From: Deinococcus sp. Arct2-2
GTDB taxonomy: Bacteria > Deinococcota > Deinococci > Deinococcales > Deinococcaceae
Assembly: GCF_004801315.1 (NCBI RefSeq)
Contig: NZ_SSNW01000004.1
Location: forward strand, 62,001-126,000
Reading direction: 5' to 3'
Length of the DNA: 64,000 bases
The notes below the pieces were generated by a model. The model did no database searches. It saw only the letters and a list, made by a program, of their open reading frames with translations, and was not told the DNA's origin. Shown here piece after piece: positions 8,262 to 16,243 of the stretch. Position 1 is the first letter of the stretch. Each line of letters opens with the position of its first letter. The position numbers and the translations under genes are program-made.

Positions 8262-8723
8262 ATGAAGCATTCCGGCGGGTCGCTCGATCCTCTTGATCAC
8301 CGTATTTTGGGAGAACTGCAAACCGATTCCCGCCTGTCTATGCGCGAACTGGGCAGGCGCGTGGGCCTCAGCGCTCCCGCCGTGACCGAACGTGTGCGCC
8401 GCCTAGAAGACGCCCAAATTATCCTCGGCTACGGTATTCGCGTGGCTCCCAAACCACTGGGCCGCACCATCACGGCCTTTATTGGCGTGCAGGACAGCGG
8501 GCGCAACGATCCGACGCTGGTGCGCTGGGCCACCCGCAGCGATAGCGTGCTGGAATGCCACTCGGTCACGGGCGACAATTCCTGCATCCTAAAGGTGGCG
8601 GTGCCCGATGTAGGCGCACTGGAAACCATGCTGGGCGAACTGATTCAGATGGGTTTTACCTGCGATACCAGCATCGTGCTGAGTACCCCGCTGGAAGGCA
8701 AGCTGATGCTGCCGCCGAAGTGA
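8262..8723 (+). CDS. Lrp/AsnC-family transcriptional regulator
   Basis: 153 residues. The N-terminal winged helix is typical of Lrp: LDHRILGELQTDSRLSMREL followed by RVGLSAPAVTERVRRLE. A C-terminal RAM/ACT-like effector domain includes VLECHSVTGDNSCILKVAVPD. Lrp proteins sense amino acids. Its position opposite kamA suggests control of lysine conversion, and it may autoregulate. TAGGCT (8250-8255) ends six bases before the ATG, so a leaderless message is likely. Its TGA overlaps the GTG of the endonuclease V gene. Confidence 0.9.
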   Translation: MKHSGGSLDPLDHRILGELQTDSRLSMRELGRRVGLSAPAVTERVRRLEDAQIILGYGIRVAPKPLGRTITAFIGVQDSGRNDPTLVRWATRSDSVLECHSVTGDNSCILKVAVPDVGALETMLGELIQMGFTCDTSIVLSTPLEGKLMLPPK

Positions 8724-9226
8724 TTCTGGCCTGCGTAGACGTGGATTACCGCGAAGATGGCAGCGCCCGCACCGCCGCACTGCTGTTTGAAAATTGGGGC
8801 GACGCGCAGGAAACGGAGGTCAGGCTGCACACTGTCCCGCAGACCGCGCCCTACGTACCGGGGGCGTTTTATAAGCGGGAATTGCCCTGCTTACTGCCTG
8901 TGCTGGAGCCGCTGGCCCCGCAACTGGCCGCAGTCGTCATAGATGGTTACGTGACGCTAGACGCACAGGAAAGCCCCGGCCTAGGCTGGCATCTGTTTGA
9001 TGCGTTGGGTGGGGCGGTTCCGGTGATTGGGGTGGCTAAAACGGCTTTTCGGGGGTCGGCTCATGCACAGGCGGTGCAGCGTGGGTCGGCCATTCGGCCC
9101 CTGTATGTCACCGCCGCCGGAATAGACGTGCTGGACGCAGCAGAGCATCTGCGGCAGATGGCTGGCCCTCACCGCATCCCAACGCTGTTGGGGCGGGTAG
9201 ACCGGGCGTGCCGGGAAGCCGTCTGA
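8720..9226 (+). CDS. Endonuclease V-family protein
   Basis: 168 residues. The catalytic Asp region CVDVDYRED comes right after the start, then VVIDGYVTLD, GLGWHLFDALGGAVPVIGVA, KTAFRG, and RGSAIRPLYVTAAGID near the end. These follow the endonuclease V plan, an enzyme that nicks DNA (or RNA) 3' to deoxyinosine. It is shorter than E. coli Nfi (about 223) and its motifs are diverged, so substrate range is uncertain. The GTG start at 8720 overlaps the stop of the Lrp gene (GTGA). Convergent with trpD, eight bases apart. Confidence 0.78.
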   Translation: MILACVDVDYREDGSARTAALLFENWGDAQETEVRLHTVPQTAPYVPGAFYKRELPCLLPVLEPLAPQLAAVVIDGYVTLDAQESPGLGWHLFDALGGAVPVIGVAKTAFRGSAHAQAVQRGSAIRPLYVTAAGIDVLDAAEHLRQMAGPHRIPTLLGRVDRACREAV

Positions 9227-9233
9227 GACAAGT

Positions 9234-10250
9234 CTAGGCCAACGTTTCCCCCCGCGTAAACGCCGCGTACCGCTGCAACAACTCCCACGCCGCCCCGCTT
9301 GCCATCACCGCCCGCGCCTGCGCTACGCCTTCGCGGATGCTGCCCACCTGTCCGGCCACGCACAGGGCCGCCCCCGAATTCAGGGCCACGATGTCGCGCT
9401 GGGCCGCTGTTCCGCCACCTGTCAGGAGGGCGCGGGTAATCTCGGCATTCTCGGCAGGCGTGCCGCCCACAATCGCCTCTTTGGGGTGCAGGCTCACGCC
9501 CACGTCTTCAGGATGCAGCACCGAATCGGTGAGTTCTCCGCCGTGCAGCGTGGTCAGGGTATTGGGGCCGCTGACCGTAAATTCATCCAGCCCGCTGCCG
9601 TTGACCACCATCGCGCCTTTGGTGCCCAGCAAGCGCAACACTTCGGCCATCGGGCGCGTGAGGGCGGGGCTATACACGCCCACCACCAAATGAGTGGCCC
9701 CTGCGGGATTAGACAGCGGGCCCAGAATGTTGAACACTGTGCGGGCCGCCAAATCAGCGCGAATGGGCGCGGCGTGGCGCAGGGCAGGATGATAGTTGCG
9801 GGCGAACATGAAGCCCACGCCCAGCGTATTCACGGCCTCGGCAATCAGGTCTGGCCCGGCGTCCAGATTCACCCCCAGCGATTCCAGCACATCGGCACTT
9901 CCGGCGCGGCTGCTGGCGGCCCGGTTGCCGTGTTTGGCAACGGGGACGCCTGCTCCAGCCACCACAAAAGCCGTCGTGGTACTGATATTGAAGGTGTGCG
10001 CCCCGTCGCCGCCCGTGCCCACCACGTCTAACAACACTTCACGCGGGGTCACGTTCACGCGCACGGCGTTTTCGCGCATGGCCTGTGCAAATCCGGCAAT
10101 TTCGGCAGGTGTTTCGCCGCGCACGCGCAGGGCCGCCAACGCCGCCGCCAAGCGCACGCTGCTCACGTCGCCCGCCATCACCTCGCGCATAAAGCCCGCC
10201 GCCTCTTCCTGCGTCAATTGCTCGCTGTTCATCAGGCGGGTGTGAATCAT
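9234..10250 (-). CDS. trpD: Anthranilate phosphoribosyltransferase
   Basis: Joins anthranilate to PRPP in tryptophan synthesis. 338 residues. The PRPP-binding glycine loop is DVVGTGGDGAHTFNIST, then KHGNRAASSRAGSADVLE and the anthranilate-contacting MFARNYHPALRHAAPIRADLAARTVFN region. The start ATG at 10248-10250 has GGAG five bases upstream; an alternative start upstream adds nine residues without a better site. It is last in the trp operon, 46 bases after trpG. Confidence 0.95.
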   Translation of the reverse strand: MIHTRLMNSEQLTQEEAAGFMREVMAGDVSSVRLAAALAALRVRGETPAEIAGFAQAMRENAVRVNVTPREVLLDVVGTGGDGAHTFNISTTTAFVVAGAGVPVAKHGNRAASSRAGSADVLESLGVNLDAGPDLIAEAVNTLGVGFMFARNYHPALRHAAPIRADLAARTVFNILGPLSNPAGATHLVVGVYSPALTRPMAEVLRLLGTKGAMVVNGSGLDEFTVSGPNTLTTLHGGELTDSVLHPEDVGVSLHPKEAIVGGTPAENAEITRALLTGGGTAAQRDIVALNSGAALCVAGQVGSIREGVAQARAVMASGAAWELLQRYAAFTRGETLA

Positions 10251-10296
10251 AACAACTCCGATGGAGTGGGGGCGCAAGCTCTTGCAAAATCCGAGA

Positions 10297-10941
10297 TCAT
10301 GCCCCTACCTTAGCCGCTTGGTGTTGCCGCACCACGTCCAAAAAGTTGCCCAGCATCGCCATACCGCCTTCCGTGGCAATGCTTTCGGGGTGAAATTGCA
10401 CGCCGTACACGGGATACTCGCGGTGACGCAGCGCCATTACGATCTGTTCCTGCGGGTCTTGCGTCCACGCCGTCGCCACCAATTCGGGCGGTAAGTCGCG
10501 CACCACCAGCGAGTGATAGCGGGTCACGGTCACGCCGTTTGCCAGCCCCGCGAACAGGCCGGAGCCGTCGTGCTGCACGGGGCTGGTTTTGCCGTGTACG
10601 GGCAAGATGGCCCGCCCCACCCGTGCCCCGAACGCCTCGCCAATGCTCTGATGACCGAGGCAGACACCTAGCATCGGCACGCTTGGCCCCAACTCCCGAA
10701 TCACATCCACGCTCAGGCCTGCTTCCAGCGGCGTACACGGCCCCGGCGACACCACCACCGCATCCGGGTTCAGCATCCGCACCTGCTCCAGCGTAAATTC
10801 ATCGTTGCGCCACACGGTCAGTTCGCAGCCCAGTTCGCCAAAATACTGCACGAGGTTGTAGGTGAAGGAGTCGTAGTTGTCGATCAGAAGGACGCTGATC
10901 GGATCGTGGATCGTGGATCGTGGATCGTGGTGGGAAGTCAC
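10297..10941 (-). CDS. trpG: Anthranilate synthase glutaminase subunit (with repeat-encoded N-terminus)
   Basis: Supplies ammonia from glutamine to TrpE. 214 residues. The class I amidotransferase triad is visible: Cys in GVCLGHQSIGEAFG, and His and Glu in QFHPES. The family normally begins within a few residues of LLIDNYDSFTYNL, but here 18 residues precede it. Most of them (HDPRSTIHDPIS) are translated from the GATCGTG array. The GTG start at 10941 overlaps the TGA of the four-helix-bundle gene (GTGA), and no other NTG start lies between it and the conserved core. It may double as PabA. Confidence 0.92.
   Translation of the reverse strand: MTSHHDPRSTIHDPISVLLIDNYDSFTYNLVQYFGELGCELTVWRNDEFTLEQVRMLNPDAVVVSPGPCTPLEAGLSVDVIRELGPSVPMLGVCLGHQSIGEAFGARVGRAILPVHGKTSPVQHDGSGLFAGLANGVTVTRYHSLVVRDLPPELVATAWTQDPQEQIVMALRHREYPVYGVQFHPESIATEGGMAMLGNFLDVVRQHQAAKVGA
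10902..10929 (+). repeat. Four tandem GATCGTG heptamers (left boundary array)
   Basis: Four perfect head-to-tail copies of GATCGTG. Three complementary units (CACGATC, TACGATC, CACGATC) lie at 11334-11354. The two arrays face each other around the four-helix-bundle gene. This array lies inside the 5' end of trpG and is read in frame. Confidence 0.95.
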
Positions 10942-11321
10942 AGTCGGGTCTCCTGATAAGTAATGAAACGGTTCAAACGTTTGAAGAGGCGGTCTAAGTC
11001 TGTCAGGATCGTGGTTGTGGCAGGCAGGTCGCCGTATTCGAGATGCAGAGCCAGATGAAGCAGGGTATGGAGTTCGTAGGCACTGCCCAGCGCAATACGT
11101 GTGAACCGCATGATTTCGCGTGGCGATCCGCGCCCAACGCCCTCGGCAATGTTGGCCGGAATAGATACGGCGGCACGGCGGGCTTGTGAGGTCAGGCCGT
11201 AAATCTCTTCTCTAGGCCACACTTTACTGATGCTGTACACGCCTTCAGTCAGGGTCATGCCGTCGCGCCACACTTCCAGTCGTTTCAAACTTCCCGGCGA
11301 AGACTCGGCGGGAACGGTCAT
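10938..11321 (-). CDS. Four-helix-bundle protein (23S rRNA intervening-sequence / bAvd-like family)
   Basis: 127 residues. LKRLEVWRDGMTLTEGVYSI, YGLTSQARRAAVSIPANIAEG, GRGS and ALGSAYELHTLLHLALHLEYG follow the S23/IVS four-helix-bundle pattern closely. Members occur in rRNA intervening sequences, as accessory proteins of diversity-generating retroelements, and as single chromosomal genes of unknown role; the basic pentameric barrel binds nucleic acid in the known structures. It lies between trpE and trpG, where no such gene belongs, and is bounded by inverted heptamer arrays. The ATG at 11319-11321 was chosen; a GTG five codons upstream lies in the array. Its TGA overlaps the trpG GTG. Confidence 0.9.
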   Translation of the reverse strand: MTVPAESSPGSLKRLEVWRDGMTLTEGVYSISKVWPREEIYGLTSQARRAAVSIPANIAEGVGRGSPREIMRFTRIALGSAYELHTLLHLALHLEYGDLPATTTILTDLDRLFKRLNRFITYQETRL

Positions 11322-11333
11322 GCCCACCCAATC

Positions 11334-11354
11334 CACGATCTACGATCCACGATC
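11334..11354 (-). repeat. Three inverted heptamers CACGATC/TACGATC/CACGATC (right boundary array)
   Basis: Three tandem units, complementary to the GATCGTG array at 10902-10929; the middle one has a single change. The array ends three bases before the trpE stop codon region. Confidence 0.95.
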
Positions 11355-11357
11355 CCT

Positions 11358-12791
11358 TCACAGCCCCCCTGCCGCCATCTCCACCGCCCGCATCAGTGCC
11401 GCCGCTTTACTGCGCGTTTCCTGCTCCTCGCTGGCGGGGTCGCTGTCGGCCACGATTCCGGCTCCGGCCTGAATATGCACTTTGCCGCCCGCAATGACCA
11501 TCGTCCTCAGCGTGAGAGCCATGTCCAAACTGCCGTCGAAGGCGATGTAGCCGAAACTTCCGCCATACGGCCCGCGCCGGGTGGGTTCGAGTTCGTCGAT
11601 AATTTGCATGGCCCGGATTTTGGGTGCGCCCGACACGGTGCCCATCGGCAGCACGCTGGCAAGGGCGTTCAGCGGGGTTTGGCCTTCCCGCAACTGGCCC
11701 GTTACGGTGGACACGATATGCATGACGTGGCTGTACTTCTCGATAGAAAAGGCGTTCTGCACGCGCACGCTGCCGTAGGTGCTGACCCGGCCAATGTCGT
11801 TGCGGCCCAAGTCCACCAACATCAGATGTTCGGCGCGTTCCTTTTCGTCGGCCAGCAGTTCAGCGGCCAGTGCGGCGTCCTGCTCGTCGGTTTGGCCGCG
11901 TACCCGTGTACCCGCGATGGGCCGGGTGATGATGGTCTGGCCGTCGCTCCTGAGCAGGCTTTCGGGGCTGCTGGCCACCAACGTCACGTCTCCAAGCGCC
12001 AAATACCCCAGATACGGGCTGGGATTCACTCGGCGTAGCGCCCGATACAGCGCGAACGGATGCACCGTCAGGTCGGCACTAAACCGTTGCGAGGGCACCA
12101 CCTGAAAAATGTCTCCAGCGCGGATGTATTCCAACGCCTGCTCCACGGCGTCCATGTACCCCTGCGGCGTGAAGTTGCTGGAAAACTGCGGCGCGTCGGT
12201 GGCTTCTGTGCCGGGAATCTCGGCGGGCAGTGGCCCCCGCAGCTTCATCGAGAGAGTGTCGGCCTGCGCTTCGGCCTCTTCCTGCGCCTCAGCAGTCGCC
12301 ACCGCCAGCAACCGGTGCCGCAGGTGGTCGTAAATCACCACGCCACGCGGCGCGATAAACAGGGCGTCGGGCACCTGCAGTTCGTCAGGGTTGGTGTCGG
12401 GCAGGCGTTCGTAGGCGCGGATAATGTCGTAAGACGCGTAGCCCACCGCGCCGCCGATCAGGGCGGGCAGTCCGGCGGGGACACGCACGGGCCGGGTCAC
12501 CGAGTGATACAGGCGGGCCAGCGGATCGGCTTCCGCGCCCTCGTAGTCGCCAAATGCGCCTGTACTCCGCACCTGTCCGGCGTGGTACTCAAAGCGCCCG
12601 CTTTCGCCCACGCCAATAAACGAGTAGCGGCCCAATTTCTCGCCCGCCTCCACACTTTCCAGTAAAAAGCTGACGCGGTCGCCCTGCGCCACCTTCAGGT
12701 ACGCGGTCACGGGAGTGTCCAGATCGGCATTCAGTTCGCGCACAGCCACCTTCAGGGCGGTGCGTGGGGCAGGAAAAGAAGGTGCAGTCAT
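11358..12791 (-). CDS. trpE: Anthranilate synthase component I
   Basis: Converts chorismate to anthranilate using ammonia from TrpG. 477 residues. The N-terminal domain contains the LLESVEAGEK..YSFIG element typical of Trp feedback binding. The C-terminal chorismate-binding domain has RAGDIFQVVPSQRF, SSPESLL, PIAGTRVRG, LMLVDLGRNDIGRV, and SGAPKIRAMQIIDELEPTRR. The start ATG at 12789-12791 follows AAGGAG. It is the first structural gene after the trpL peptide and attenuator. Confidence 0.96.
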   Translation of the reverse strand: MTAPSFPAPRTALKVAVRELNADLDTPVTAYLKVAQGDRVSFLLESVEAGEKLGRYSFIGVGESGRFEYHAGQVRSTGAFGDYEGAEADPLARLYHSVTRPVRVPAGLPALIGGAVGYASYDIIRAYERLPDTNPDELQVPDALFIAPRGVVIYDHLRHRLLAVATAEAQEEAEAQADTLSMKLRGPLPAEIPGTEATDAPQFSSNFTPQGYMDAVEQALEYIRAGDIFQVVPSQRFSADLTVHPFALYRALRRVNPSPYLGYLALGDVTLVASSPESLLRSDGQTIITRPIAGTRVRGQTDEQDAALAAELLADEKERAEHLMLVDLGRNDIGRVSTYGSVRVQNAFSIEKYSHVMHIVSTVTGQLREGQTPLNALASVLPMGTVSGAPKIRAMQIIDELEPTRRGPYGGSFGYIAFDGSLDMALTLRTMVIAGGKVHIQAGAGIVADSDPASEEQETRSKAAALMRAVEMAAGGL

Positions 12792-12815
12792 GTGGCTCCT
12801 TGGATGGGGGAAAGG

Positions 12816-12862
12816 ATCAAAAGAAAACGCGCCCAGTGGATTGATCTCCACTTGGGCGCGTT
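12816..12862 (-). terminator. trp attenuator: terminator hairpin upstream of trpE
   Basis: On the minus strand AACGCGCCCAAGTGG pairs with CCACTGGGCGCGTT (one bulge) around an 8-base loop, and TTTTCTTTT follows. It sits 27 bases after the trpL stop and 25 bases before the trpE ATG, as in ribosome-mediated attenuation. A competing antiterminator would need GCAACGCGCC-type pairing with the leader ORF; this was not folded. Confidence 0.85.
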
Positions 12863-12889
12863 GCAGTCGGCAAAAAAGGACAGCGCGGC

Positions 12890-12937
12890 TTAAGCCCAAG
12901 CAGAGCTGGGCCACCACCACGCACCGGTTACGGTCAT
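12890..12937 (-). CDS. trpL: trp operon leader peptide
   Basis: 15 codons reading MTVTGAWWWPSSAWA and TAA. Three consecutive Trp codons and a fourth near the end leave little doubt that this is a ribosome-sensing leader peptide for tryptophan attenuation. TACTAT (12944-12949 on the minus strand) ends six bases before the ATG, so transcription probably begins at or next to the start codon and the peptide would be leaderless. It lies 28 bases upstream of the terminator hairpin that precedes trpE. Confidence 0.92.
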   Translation of the reverse strand: MTVTGAWWWPSSAWA

Positions 12938-12943
12938 GCCCGC

Positions 12944-12949
12944 ATAGTA
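12944..12949 (-). promoter_or_regulatory. -10 box of the trp operon (TACTAT)
   Basis: Fits the TANNNT box ending six bases before the start codon seen at many genes here. No convincing -35 hexamer is seen 16-18 bases further upstream. Confidence 0.6.
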
Positions 12950-13008
12950 GCGCGGCGAGAGCCAGAGCGGGAAGGCGTGTTTAGGCACGTTGCCCATCCC
13001 CCCAACGC

Positions 13009-13302
13009 TCAGCCCCCCGGCTGATTCGAGGCCACATAGAACAGCAACCCAATCAGGATCACGTCGAAGGCCCAACTGGCCGGACGGCGCAGGTTCGGGT
13101 CACGGCGCGAGCGGAGAAATTGCACGCCTAGCCGCGCCATGAGCAGCACGATGACTAAATAGGGACTAGGAGTCGGGCCGCCCAGCAGGGGAAGCAGCAG
13201 CGCCAAAGCCACCAGCCCCAGCAGCCCGAAACTGGCGACGGTCAGGGCGTCGGGGGCACTCTTGCGGGGCGGCTCAGAGTTGGGCGGCTCAGACGGGTTC
13301 AA
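13009..13302 (-). CDS. Small membrane protein, unknown
   Basis: 97 residues, no family recognised. A polar N-terminus of 20 residues precedes hydrophobic helices at about 22-42 (VASFGLLGLVALALLLPLLG), 48-62 (YLVIVLLMARLGVQF) and 76-92 (WAFDVILIGLLFYVASN). Its start overlaps the end of glgB by 14 bases, so it is probably co-transcribed with glgB. It precedes the trp promoter region. Confidence 0.6.
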   Translation of the reverse strand: MNPSEPPNSEPPRKSAPDALTVASFGLLGLVALALLLPLLGGPTPSPYLVIVLLMARLGVQFLRSRRDPNLRRPASWAFDVILIGLLFYVASNQPGG

Positions 13303-15274
13303 TGGACGTGACCTGCAAGGATTTGGGCAGCATGGCTTCTATTTCCACGGCCTTCTTCGGCGCGGCTTTGGTGGTCAGGGCGGCGGTGGCTTTGGCGGCC
13401 TCATCTTGCACCAGCTCCAAAACCACCACACTTGTCGGGGGCAGATTCAGGCGCAGATGGTGGCTCTGGCCGTTCCACGCTTCGGCTTTGGCGCTCAGGT
13501 CGGGTTGCTGCGTGCCGAAGCCGCCGTATTCGCCGTCATCGGTACTCAGCAGCACGCGGTATTCCCCGGCTTCGGGCACGCCCACTGGGTACAGGTCACG
13601 GTACACGGGCGTCATGTTGGCGACTACCAAAGACCACGCTCCGCTGTTCGGATCACGGCGGATATAGGCGTACACGCTGTTTTCCACGTCGTCGGCGCTG
13701 ATCCACTGCAACCCTTCGTCCAGCGTATCGCCCGCGTGCCAGTCGGCGCGGCCCACGTACAGGGCGTTCAGGCGGCGCACCAGATTCATGATGCCCCGGT
13801 GATCGGGCACGTCGGCCAGATGCCAAGGCAGGCCTGCGTCATGGTTCCATTCGGTGGGCTGGGCAAACTCCTGCCCCATAAACAGCAGCTTTTTGCCGGG
13901 CGTCGTCCACATCATCGCCAAGAAGGCGCGGTAGTTGGCCCGCTGCATGTACCAGTCGCCGGGCATTTTCGCCACCAGCGACTTCTTCAGGTGTACCACT
14001 TCGTCGTGGCTGATCGCCAGCACATAGTTTTCACTGGTGCGGTAGGCATTGAAGAAGGTCAGGGCGTGGTGGTGGTACTTGCGCCACAAGGGGTCTTCTT
14101 CAAAGTAACGCAGCGTGTCGTTCATCCAGCCCATCGCCCACTTGTAATCGAAGCCCAACCCGTGCGGAGAAGGCGTGGTGACGCCCGGAAAGCTGGTGCT
14201 TTCTTCAGCAATGATCATGCAACCGGGGGCCAAGTGGTGCGTCACTTCGTTGAGGCGCTTGAGGAAGGCAATCGCTTCTAGGTTTTCGCGGCCCCCGTGA
14301 ATGTTGGGAATCCATTCGGTGCGCGAAAAGTCCAGATACAGCATAGAAGCCACCGCATCGACTCGCAGGCCGTCCACATGGAAGTCTTGCAGCCATTTCA
14401 GAGCGCTGCCCACCAAAAACATCACGACTTCGTTGCGCCCATAATCGAAGATCAGGGTGTTCCAGTCGTTGTGGTAGCCCTTGCGCGGGTCGGCGTATTC
14501 GAACAACGGCCCGCCGTCGAAATTGGCGAGGCCCGCCGTATCGGTGGGGAAGTGGCCCGGCACCCAGTCCAGAATCACGCCGATATTCAGCGAGTGCAGA
14601 TGATCCACGAGGTATTTGAAATCTTCGGGGCTGCCCATTCGGCTGGTGGGCGCGTAATACCCCGTGACCTGATAGCCCCACGAGCCGTCGAACGGATGCT
14701 CCATGACGCCCAAGAGTTCCACGTGCGTGTAGCCCATATAGCTGGCGTATTCACCGAGCCGGTGGGCAAAATCACGGTAATTCAGGAACCAGCCGTCGTC
14801 GCGCTTGGCCCACGAGGGCGCGTGAACCTCGTACACACTCACCGGGCGGTCAAAATTCTGGGTGCGGGCCTCCATCCATGCGCCGTCCTGCCAGTCGAAA
14901 GGCTGATCCCAGACGATGGAACTGGTGCTGGGGCGCACTTCAAAAAAGGTGCCGTAAGGATCCATCTTGTCTTCGGTCAGGCCGCTGGCCCCCGTCACGC
15001 GGTACTTGTAGCGTTGGCCGTGCAGGGCGGCAGGCACGAAGGCGCTCCAGAAGCCGAAATCGAGGCGCTGCATGGCGTTGTCGAACCCGTTCCAGCCGTT
15101 AAAATCGCCTACCACACTCACATGCTGGGCGCTCGGTGCCCACACGCCGAAGCGCACGCCTGCCACGCCGTTTTCGGTGACTTGGTGTGCACCCAACATC
15201 TGGTCGGGGCGCACCAGATCGGAGGTCACCAGCTTTTGAAGATGCTCATGATCTAGCGGCAGGGTTTGGCTCAT
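13289..15274 (-). CDS. glgB: 1,4-alpha-glucan branching enzyme
   Basis: Makes alpha-1,6 branches in glycogen. 661 residues. An N-terminal CBM48-like domain (FGVWAPSAQHVSVVGDFNGW) precedes the GH13 barrel with VYEVHAPSW, GYTHVELLGVMEHP, DWVPGHFP, the nucleophile Asp in VDGLRVDAVASML, the acid/base Glu in IIAEESTSFP, and LAISHDEVVHLKKS. The ATG at 15272-15274 is used because TACACT ends six bases before it (15281-15286); the ORF extends further upstream without support. Confidence 0.96.
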   Translation of the reverse strand: MSQTLPLDHEHLQKLVTSDLVRPDQMLGAHQVTENGVAGVRFGVWAPSAQHVSVVGDFNGWNGFDNAMQRLDFGFWSAFVPAALHGQRYKYRVTGASGLTEDKMDPYGTFFEVRPSTSSIVWDQPFDWQDGAWMEARTQNFDRPVSVYEVHAPSWAKRDDGWFLNYRDFAHRLGEYASYMGYTHVELLGVMEHPFDGSWGYQVTGYYAPTSRMGSPEDFKYLVDHLHSLNIGVILDWVPGHFPTDTAGLANFDGGPLFEYADPRKGYHNDWNTLIFDYGRNEVVMFLVGSALKWLQDFHVDGLRVDAVASMLYLDFSRTEWIPNIHGGRENLEAIAFLKRLNEVTHHLAPGCMIIAEESTSFPGVTTPSPHGLGFDYKWAMGWMNDTLRYFEEDPLWRKYHHHALTFFNAYRTSENYVLAISHDEVVHLKKSLVAKMPGDWYMQRANYRAFLAMMWTTPGKKLLFMGQEFAQPTEWNHDAGLPWHLADVPDHRGIMNLVRRLNALYVGRADWHAGDTLDEGLQWISADDVENSVYAYIRRDPNSGAWSLVVANMTPVYRDLYPVGVPEAGEYRVLLSTDDGEYGGFGTQQPDLSAKAEAWNGQSHHLRLNLPPTSVVVLELVQDEAAKATAALTTKAAPKKAVEIEAMLPKSLQVTSIEPV

Positions 15275-15463
15275 GAAGGGAGTGTAGCCGGAAGCCCCCT
15301 CTCCACAGAACGCGGCGTGCATACGTCCGCCAGATATGAAGACTTTATTGAGGATTGTGTTGCTTCTGTCTTCAATACCTCAAGCTCTTCAGCGGCTTTA
15401 GTCTCTTACAACCTATTGACTCTTGCTTGGCTTGGCAACAGCTTGTGCACATTGAGTTGGGAG

Positions 15464-15567
15464 GTGAACCCCCCGTTGCTGACGCAACGCCCCCCCTTGA
15501 GGGGAGGACAACAGACTTTTCGCTGCCCTTGAGGGGGGCCGTCTGCACAGCAGACTGGGGGTTCGCC
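15464..15567 (-). repeat. R1 repeat copy 3 (opposite orientation)
   Basis: About 104 bp, reading GTGAACCCCCCGTTGC ... CAGACTGGGGGTTCGCC on the plus strand, which is the reverse of the other R1 copies. It lies in the 333-bp gap between glgB and hisH; the rest of the gap (15290-15460) shows no gene or clear signal. Confidence 0.85.
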
Positions 15568-15607
15568 CGGAACCGTCAAGTTTGGACATTGCTCAGCCGT
15601 ACAGGAA

Positions 15608-16243
15608 TCAATACGTTTCTAGGACATTGCGCCGGAAGCGTTCCAAAATAGCCAGCCCCACCGCGCCGCTCTTTTCCGGGTGAAACTGTGTAGCGTGCAG
15701 ATTGCCCACGCTGAACGCCGCCCAGAACGGCACGCCGTAGTCGGTCAGCGCCCCGTGATCGACCTTGACGGTGGCGGGAACGTAATAGCTGTGCACAAAG
15801 TAGGCGTGGGCCGGAGCAGGCAAACCACGCAGCAGGGCGCTGTCGCCCACGCTCTGCATCGAATTCCAGCCCATTTGCGGCACTTTGCGTTCCGGCGCGG
15901 CTTCAAACTTGCGAACGGTGCCGGAGATCAGGTTCAGCCCTGCTACGCCCGGCGCTTCCTCGGAGTCGGTGAGGAGCATTTGCATGCCCACGCAGATGCC
16001 CAAAATGGGCGTTCCCGCGTGCGCGGCGGCCAACACAGGCGCGTGGAATCCGCTGCTTTCGAAGGCCTCCATCACTTGCCGGAAGTGGCCTTGTCCGGGT
16101 ACCACCACCGCCCGCGCCCCCGGCACATCGGCGGGATCGGCGCTGACCTGCACGCGCATTCCGGCCCGCGCCAAGGCTTTGGCGGCGCTGCGAACATTGC
16201 CCGCGCCGTAGTCGAGGAGAAGAACCTCTGGTTGGTCATTCAT
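15608..16243 (-). CDS. hisH: Imidazole glycerol phosphate synthase, glutaminase subunit
   Basis: Provides ammonia to HisF for imidazole ring closure in histidine synthesis. 211 residues. Class I amidotransferase features: LLDYGAGNVRSAAKAL at the N-terminus, VVPGQGHF, the nucleophile Cys in GICVGMQML, and His/Glu in QFHPEKSG near the end. The ATG overlaps the hisB stop by four bases (ATGA), so hisB-hisH are coupled. hisF is not in the window. Confidence 0.95.
   Translation of the reverse strand: MNDQPEVLLLDYGAGNVRSAAKALARAGMRVQVSADPADVPGARAVVVPGQGHFRQVMEAFESSGFHAPVLAAAHAGTPILGICVGMQMLLTDSEEAPGVAGLNLISGTVRKFEAAPERKVPQMGWNSMQSVGDSALLRGLPAPAHAYFVHSYYVPATVKVDHGALTDYGVPFWAAFSVGNLHATQFHPEKSGAVGLAILERFRRNVLETY

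Noticed and set aside
10902..11354. Insertion sequence with a transposase
   Set aside because: The only gene inside has four-helix-bundle family signatures and no DDE, HUH or serine/tyrosine recombinase motif. No target duplication could be confirmed.
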